Of a stretch of 64,000 nucleotides of DNA, positions 57,825-64,000 are shown in pieces. The notes beneath the pieces are model-generated. The model was given only the letters and a program-made list of their open reading frames with translations. It made no database searches and was not told the DNA's origin. The stretch's first letter is position 1, and every line of letters begins with the position of its first letter. The position numbers were made by a program, and so were the translations under genes. This stretch comes from Arion vulgaris. Lineage: Eukaryota; Mollusca; Gastropoda; Stylommatophora; Arionidae. The stretch lies in contig CM036759.1 of assembly GCA_020796225.1 (NCBI GenBank), positions 62,001 to 126,000 of the forward strand, written 5' to 3'.

Positions 57825-57851
<27 letters not shown>
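57825..57851. repeat. (TA)n microsatellite, right of the mariner
   Basis: Continuation of the run at 56102-56143. Confidence 0.88.
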
Positions 57852-57857
<6 letters not shown>

Positions 57858-58172
57858 ATAAAATATCCTTCCAAAGTAGCTACTCTTTTTTTCGGTGAGA
57901 TGTTAACATAGATCAATCACAGTAACTCTTGTATTTATATTATGCACTACGTGACATCATAAGTATGGTGGTAAAATAACGTGATCGAAATAGCACATCG
58001 GTACCATATGTAGTATTTAATAACGGTACAAGATATCGATACATACATTCTAAATACGCAAATGCAACATCGAATATGCCCGTCAAAACTACGAGTTCAT
58101 TTGCCGTTGCACAACTCTAGCCCGAAATGTTTGCAAAACACTACATACAACTGCAACACGTATTCATCTCAC

Positions 58173-58387
58173 CTGTAAAGGAATAGTAATACATAAACAT
58201 TTCTCCAGAATAATCATAGCTGTAATACAACTGCTGACTCTAGTGAAAAACAAATGCGGCGTTGCTGATGTTAAGTACGCAATCTCCAAAGGTTCGAAAG
58301 GTAATTCTGCTTCCATAACTGCAGGAGTTAAGCAAATGCAAGTCCATATCATGATTGTAAGGCTTCCCAAGTCAGAAATTGATAAAC
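58173..58387 (-). CDS. One exon of a rhodopsin-like GPCR (mollusc chemosensory / FMRFamide-receptor-like)
   Basis: The exon is 215 bp. In sense orientation it follows a TTTTTTATAG acceptor and is followed by the donor GTGAGA after ACAG. The frame between encodes LSISDLGSLTIMIWTCIC (transmembrane helix 2 with the conserved LxxSD), then LPFEPLEIAYLTSATPH as the first extracellular loop, and FTRVSSCITAMIILEKCLCI as helix 3, whose EKCLCI stands at the ER(Y/C) position, ending in TIPLQ. It starts in the second position of a codon. The LPFEP-E-YLT...PH and ERCLCI-LPLKV pattern is what I recall from large gastropod receptor families. Helices 1 and 4-7 must be in other exons, not recognised here. A mariner and satellites occupy the likely introns, so it may equally be a pseudogene fragment. 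Confidence 0.62.
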
Positions 58388-58703
58388 CTATAAAAAAGTT
58401 TAATTCGAGTTAAATTCACATGAAAACGTAAATGAAATATATACAAGAATGCATTTGTAATAATGGGAAAATTGATCCCTGTGACGCTTTTACTGGAGCT
58501 AAATATGTAATGTTGTCCAATGTAATGAGACCACAGCTGTCACGTGTTCTAGGTCCCGTTGTTTCCCATGTCATTTCGTTTTGCAGGCCTCCATTATCTC
58601 ATATCCAAGATACCATTAGTGTCTGTTTGTTGATAAATGTCTTGACTTTGTATTTATTATATTTGTTGTTTACATTAGTCACATGTATGCTGATTTTGAT
58701 ATT
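58388..58703. other. Non-coding stretch next to the GPCR exon
   Basis: A plus-strand frame at 58432-58710 is open but has no recognised motif (hydrophobic C-terminal end). It would be intron in the receptor reading. Confidence 0.35.
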
Positions 58704-59290
58704 GTATTAGTCATTGTTATTTACTGAACATCTAACTAATTTCATGTTCTTTCTCTGGGTTAGTTATTGTTATCTACTGAACATCTAACTGATTTCATGT
58801 TCTTTCTCTGAGTAAGTTATTGTTATTTACTGAACGTCTAACTGATTTCATGTTCTTTCTCTGGGTTAGTTATTGTTATCTACTGAACGTCTAACTGATT
58901 TCATGTTCTTTCTCTGAGTAAGTTATTGTTATCTACTGAACGTCTAACTGATTTCATGTTCTTTCTCTGAGTAAGTTATTGTTATTTACTGAACGTCTAA
59001 CTCATTTCATGTTCTTTCTCTGGGTTAGTTATTGTTATCTACTGAACGTCTAACTGATTTCATGTTCTTTCTCTGAGTAAGTTATTGTTATCTACTGAAC
59101 GTCTAACTGATTTCATGTTCTTTCTCTGAGTAAGTTATTGTTATCTACTGAACGTCTAACTGGTTTCATGTTCTTTCTCTGAGAAGTTATTTTATTTACT
59201 GAACGTCTAACTGATTTCATGTTCTTTCTCTGAGTAAGTTATTGTTATCTACTGAACGTCTAACTGATTTCATGTTCTTTCTCTGGGTTG
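58704..59290. repeat. 53-bp tandem array, about 11 units
   Basis: The unit is AGTAAGTTATTGTTATCTAC, TGAACGTCTAACTGATTTCA, TGTTCTTTCTCTG in order. Variants are GGTTAGTTATTG for AGTAAGTTATTG and TTTACTG for TCTACTG. No coding capacity. Confidence 0.93.
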
Positions 59291-59382
59291 TAAGAATGTC
59301 ATGAGAAAATAGTATATCAAGAAGATGGGAAAATAGTATTGGAAAATATGGGCGAGAAATAAGATGGGGAAATGGAATCGCG

Positions 59383-59383
<1 letters not shown>

Positions 59384-59423
<40 letters not shown>
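59384..59423. repeat. (GA)n microsatellite
   Basis: Near-pure GA run with one AAAG interruption, preceded by CGCGC. Confidence 0.9.
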
Positions 59424-59489
59424 TGGGAAATAGAAGAATATAGAATGAGAAGATATGTTGAAAAATTAGTGTTTGAAAGTAATATAGTG

Positions 59490-59780
59490 AGATGTGGTCG
59501 GAAAATATGGTGAGAAAATGTGGTAGCATAATATGCGGGGAAATGTGGTGGATACATATACTAGGAAAATATGGTGGGGAAATATGGCGGGAAAATATGG
59601 TGAGCAAATATGGTGGAAAAATATGGTGGGAAAATACGGTGGGAAAATATGGTGGGAAAATATGGTGGGAAAATATGGTGGCAAAATACGGTGGGAAAAT
59701 ATGCTAGGAAAATCTGGTGGGAAAATATGGTTGGAAAATACCGTGGGAAAATATGGTTGGAAAATAAAGTGTGAGATTTA
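59490..59780. repeat. 13-bp simple array, GGTGGGAAAATAT type
   Basis: Degenerate units of about 13-15 bp, best between 59570 and 59720. All six frames are rich in open runs (for example GGKIWWENMVGKYG), which is a property of the repeat, not evidence of a protein. Confidence 0.88.
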
Positions 59781-59890
59781 TGGTGGGAGAGAGAGAGGAT
59801 GAGGTGCAGAAATGAACATGGGAAAAAAAACATCAAATGTTCAGAAATTTATCTCAACATAAAAAACCTGATATTGTTGAACGCAATTTG

Positions 59891-62800
59891 CTGTACAACA
59901 TGAACTATTTACAGATATACTTACAGTCTTGATGTAATGTTGATGTTCGTGGTGCTGTACAACATGAACTATTTACAGATATACTTACAGTCTTGATGTA
60001 ATGTTGATGTTCGTGGTGTTGTACAACAAAAACTATTTACAGATATACTTACAGTCTTGATGTAATGTTGATGTTCGTGGTGTTGTACAACAAAAACTAT
60101 TTACAGATATACTTACAGTTTTGATGTAATGTTGATGTTCGTGGTGTTGTACAACAAAAACTATTTACAGATATACTTACAGTCTTGGTGTAATGTTGAT
60201 GTTCGTGGTGTTGTACAACAAAAACTATTTACAGATATACTTACAGTCTTGATGTAATGTTGATGTTCGTGGTGTTGTACAACAAAAACTATTTACAGAT
60301 ATACTTACAGTCTTGATGTAATGTTGATGTTCGTGGTGTTGTACAACAAAAACTATTTACAGATATACTTACAGTTTTGATGTAATGTTGATGTTCGTGG
60401 TGTTGTACAACAAAAACTATTTACAGATATACTTACAGTCTTGATGTAATGTTGATGTTCGTGGTGTTGTACAGCAAAACTATTTACAGATATACTTACA
60501 GTCTTGATGTAATGTTGATGTTCGTGGTGTTGTACAACAAAAACTATTTACAGATATACTTACAGTCTTGGTGTAATGTTGATGTTCGTGGTGTTGTACA
60601 ACAAAAACTATTTACAGATATACTTACAGTCTTGGTGTAATGTTGATGTTCGTGGTGTTGTACAACAAAAACTATTTACAGATATACTTACAGTCTTGAT
60701 GTAATGTTGATGTTCGTGGTGTTGTACAACAAAAACTATTTACAGATATACTTACAGTCTTGGTGTAATGTTGATGTTCGTGGTGTTGTACAACAAAAAC
60801 TATTTACAGATATACTTACAGTCTTGGTGTAATGTTGATGTTCGTGGTGTTGTACAACAAAATCTATTTACAGATATACTTACAGTTTTGATGTAATGTT
60901 GATGTTCGAATGTGTTGTACAACAAAAACTATTTACAGATATACTTACAGTCTTGGTGTAATGTTGATGTTCGTGGTGTTGTACAACAAAATCTATTTAC
61001 AGATATACTTACAGTCTTGGTGTAATGTTGATGTTCGTGGTGTTGTACAACAAAAACTATTTACAGATATACTTACAGTCTTGATGTAATGTTGATGTTC
61101 GTGGTGTTGTTCAACAAAAACTATTTACAGATATACTTACAGTTTTGATGTAATGTTGATGTTCGTGGTGTTGTACAACAAAAACTATTTACAGATATAC
61201 TTACAGTCTTGATGTAATGTTGATGTTCGTGGTGCTGTACAACAAAAACTATTTACATATATACTTACAGTCTTGGTGTAATGTTGATGTTCGTGGTGTT
61301 GTACAACAAAAACTATTTACAGATATACTTACAGTCTTGGTGTAATGTTGATGTTCGTGGTGCTGTACAACAAAAACTATTTACAGATATACTTACAGTC
61401 TTGATGTAATGTTGATGTTCGTGGTGTTGTACAACAAAAACTATTTACAGATATACTTACAGTCTTGATGTAATGTTGATGTTCGTGGTGCTGTACAACA
61501 AAAACTATTTACAGATATACTTACAGTCTTGGTGTAATGTTGATGTTCGTGGTGTTGTACAACAAAAACTATTTACAGATATACTTACAGTTTTGATGTA
61601 ATGTTGATGTTCGTGGTGTTGTACAACAAAAACTATTTACAGATATACTTACAGTCTTGGTGTAATGTTGATGTTCGTGGTGTTGTACAACAAAATCTAT
61701 TTACAGATATACTTACAGTTTTGATGTAATGTTGATGTTCGTGGTGTTGTACACAAAACTATTTACAGATATACTTACAGTCTTGGTGTAATGTTGATGT
61801 TCGTGGTGTTGTACAACAAAATCTATTTACAGATATACTTACAGTCTTGGTGTAATGTTGATGTTCGTGGTGTTGTACAACAAAAACTATTTACAGATAT
61901 ACTTACAGTCTTGATGTAATGTTGATGTTCGTGGTGTTGTTCAACAAAAACTATTTACAGATATACTTACAGTTTTGATGTAATGTTGATGTTCGTGGTG
62001 TTGTACAACAAAAACTATTTACAGATATACTTACAGTCTTGATGTAATGTTGATGTTCGTGGTGCTGTACAACAAAAACTATTTACATATATACTTACAG
62101 TCTTGGTGTAATGTTGATGTTCGTGGTGTTGTACAACAAAAACTATTTACAGATATACTTACAGTCTTGGTGTAATGTTGATGTTCGTGGTGCTGTACAA
62201 CAAAAACTATTTACAGATATACTTACAGTCTTGATGTAATGTTGATGTTCGTGGTGTTGTACAACAAAAACTATTTACAGATATACTTACAGTCTTGATG
62301 TAATGTTGATGTTCGTGGTGCTGTACAACAAAAACTATTTACAGATATACTTACAGTCTTGGTGTAATGTTGATGTTCGTGGTGTTGTACAACAAAAACT
62401 ATTTACAGATATACTTACAGTCTTGATGTAATGTTGATGTTCGTGGTGCTGTACAACAAAAACTATTTACAGATATACTTACAGTCTTGGTGTAATGTTG
62501 ATGTTCGTGGTGTTGTACAACAAAAACTATTTACAGATATACTTACAGTCTTGATGTAATGTTGATGTTCGTGGTGTTGTACAACAAAAACTATTTACAG
62601 ATATACTTACAGTCTTGATGTAATGTTGATGTTCGTGGTGTTGTACAACAAAAACTATTTACAGATATACTTACAGTCTTGGTGTAATGTTGATGTTCGT
62701 GGTGTTGTACAAACAAAACTATTTACAGATATACTTACAGTCTTGATGTAATGTTGATGTTCGTGGTGTTGGACAACAAAAACTATTTACAGATATACTT

Positions 62801-63343
62801 ACAGTCTTGGTGTAATGTTGATGTTCGTGGTGTTGTACAACAAAAACTATTTACAGATATACTTACAGTCTTGATGTAATGTTGATGTTCGTGGTGCTGT
62901 ACAACAAAAACTATTTACAGATATACTTACAGTCTTGATGTAATGTTGATGTTCGTGGTGTTGTACAACAAAAACTATTTACATATATACTTACAGTCTT
63001 GATGTAATGTTGATGTTCGTGGTGTTGTACAACAAAAACTATTTACAGATATACTTACAGTCTTGATGTAATGTTGATGTTCGTGGTGTTGTACAACAAA
63101 AACTATTTACATATATACTTACAGTCTTGGTGTAATGTTGATGTTCGTGGTGCTGTACAACAAAAACTATTTACAGATATACTTACAGTCTTGGTGTAAT
63201 GTTGATGTTCGTGGTGTTGTACAACAAAAACTATTTACAGATATACTTACAGTCTTGATGTAATGTTGATGTTCGTGGTGTTGTACAACAAAAACTATTT
63301 ACAGATATACTTACAGTCTTGATGTAATGTTGATGTTCGTGGT
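59891..63343. repeat. 64-bp tandem array, about 54 units, with higher-order structure
   Basis: The unit is TCTTGATGTAATGTTGATGT, TCGTGGTGTTGTACAACAAA, AACTATTTACAGATATACTT, ACAG in order; TCTTG(A/G)TGTAATG recurs every 64 bp. Each unit holds the perfect palindrome GTTGTACAAC. Sites of variation are GATG/GGTG, TCTTG/TTTTG, GTGTTG/GTGCTG and ACAGAT/ACATAT. Rare marks repeat about 830 bp apart: CAAAATCTATT at 60857 and 61691, GTTGTTCAAC at 61106 and 61936, ACATATATAC near 61250 and 62080. This shows a 13-unit block duplicated in tandem. The unit length is not a multiple of three. Confidence 0.95.
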
Positions 63344-63344
63344 A

Positions 63345-63575
63345 AACTCCAGAAATCTGTAACGTCCGGAGAAATGGACGTAAAGCAATTTTAAGACATC
63401 CTCCATGAAGTGGCTGAGGAGGAAATCTTGCAATGTGATCTAACAAGTTCTTTGCATCCATTGCAGATTGAAACAAATATTATTCTAGATAATACTTCCA
63501 AAGAAAGTAACTATGAATGTCACTATCAATGTGTCTGTATTTGTCCCCAAATAGTTGTCAATTTGAGATTAAGTG
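63345..63575. other. Unassigned stretch after the 64-bp array
   Basis: The plus strand stays open from 63410 (EEEILQCDLTSSL and on) but has no known motif. It could be an exon of an unknown gene; evidence is too thin for a call. Confidence 0.3.
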
Positions 63576-63735
63576 TTTGGGATGCTCCGCAAAGGAGGAC
63601 CCCCAGAGATAACAGAGGCTATGAAAAACACTGTTTATGAAGCGCACACAAAATCCCGTTCTAGAAAACTCTTCTTATCCTGATGCTGTGAGGTAAAACA
63701 TGGTTATAGAAAAGAAGAAAGAAAAAGAAGGATGT
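63576..63735 (+). pseudogene. Family E non-LTR retrotransposon, extreme 3' end
   Basis: AGATAACAGAG, TATGAAGCGCACAC, CCCGTT(C/T)TAGAAA and GTGAGG match the reverse complement of 41530-41640. It ends in a GAAAGAAAAAGAAGG tail, like the (GAAA)n end of the 41-kb copy. Only the last coding residues (EITE...YEAHT) and the 3' end remain. Confidence 0.75.
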
Positions 63736-63827
63736 CCCGCTGCTGAATATCTGAACGTGTCATGATTGACATAAGATATCAGAATGTAAGCCAGTCTACA
63801 GATTCCAGTAAGCCAATCTACTGGTAT

Positions 63828-64000
63828 CAGTGGCGGCTCGTGGTCATTTTTGGTGGTGGGGCCAGACAAAAATTTCGAAAAATCATGGTTTTTGGGCTCG
63901 GTTTATATTTTAATATTTACTATTATTTGTCTATTCCGCGAAGTTATTCCCCTTTACTATAATGATTTGGCGCCGCATGCCCAAATAACAAACGGGACAA
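63828..64000. mobile_element. hAT-like element, left terminus, cut by the window end
   Basis: CAGTGGCGGCTCGTGGTCAT has the same head as the MITE at 4064 (CAGGGGCGGCTCGTC) and the repeat at 35325. A GGTGGGGCCAGACAAAAATT stretch follows, like AGTGGGGCCAGGCCCC at 35349. The right end lies outside the window, so length and duplication cannot be checked. Confidence 0.6.

Noticed and set aside
59492..59836. Overlapping frames on both strands rich in WWEN or HIFPPYFPTI repeats
   Set aside because: Translation of a 13-bp simple repeat; not a protein signal.
59891..63343. CRISPR-like appearance (regularly spaced repeats)
   Set aside because: The 64-bp units are contiguous and similar over their whole length, with no unique spacers and no cas genes; the sequence is eukaryotic.

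Overview
This window is gene-poor, AT-rich eukaryotic DNA made mostly of decayed transposons and tandem repeats. Nothing looks bacterial, viral or plasmid-like. The best host clue is one exon (58173-58387, minus strand) of a rhodopsin-like GPCR. It resembles the large chemosensory/FMRFamide-receptor-like families known from molluscs and has good splice signals on both sides. Together with mariner elements, many RTE/Jockey/I-type non-LTR retrotransposons, a Ty3/gypsy element and tRNA-derived SINEs, this suggests an invertebrate, perhaps a gastropod mollusc. That assignment rests on pattern recognition, not on a database search.

Layout. 1-9 kb: decayed reverse-transcriptase (RT) scraps, a short hAT-like MITE and a diverged 0.5-kb duplication. 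9-13 kb: three RT pseudogenes (families G, I, B) and a 228-bp hAT MITE with a perfect 8-bp target duplication. 13.8-15 kb: a 54-bp minisatellite cut by a deleted mariner. 16.7-19.7 kb: an I-like non-LTR element with RNase H, split by a short family B insertion. 20.1-29.2 kb: a family A non-LTR copy split by a complete 7.9-kb Ty3/gypsy element and by a family D fragment. 29.7-30.9 kb: a broken DDE_3 transposase. 31.4-33.3 kb: two more RT tails (E, F). 35.8-37.05 kb: a mariner. About 36.8-41.3 kb: sequence with a strong excess of homopolymers, probably poorly polished. 41.5-45 kb: RT and unclassified repeat family C. 45.2-48.5 kb: the most complete non-LTR element (family A, endonuclease plus RT), inserted in a 32-bp minisatellite. 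48.7-51.7 kb: nested RT copies, a SINE and a second family C copy. 52.1-56 kb: a 70-bp satellite grown from the 3' end of family H. 56.1-57.8 kb: a mariner carrying a SINE. 58.2 kb: the GPCR exon. 58.7-63.3 kb: three consecutive tandem arrays (53, 13 and 64 bp units). The last 700 bp hold a family E tail and a hAT-like terminus.

No transposon in the window has an intact set of open frames, so none looks autonomous as sequenced. The main value of the locus is its stratigraphy: at least eight insertions can be dated relative to each other through target duplications, and one satellite can be traced to its transposon source. I found no clear operon-like, defence-like or otherwise new gene system.
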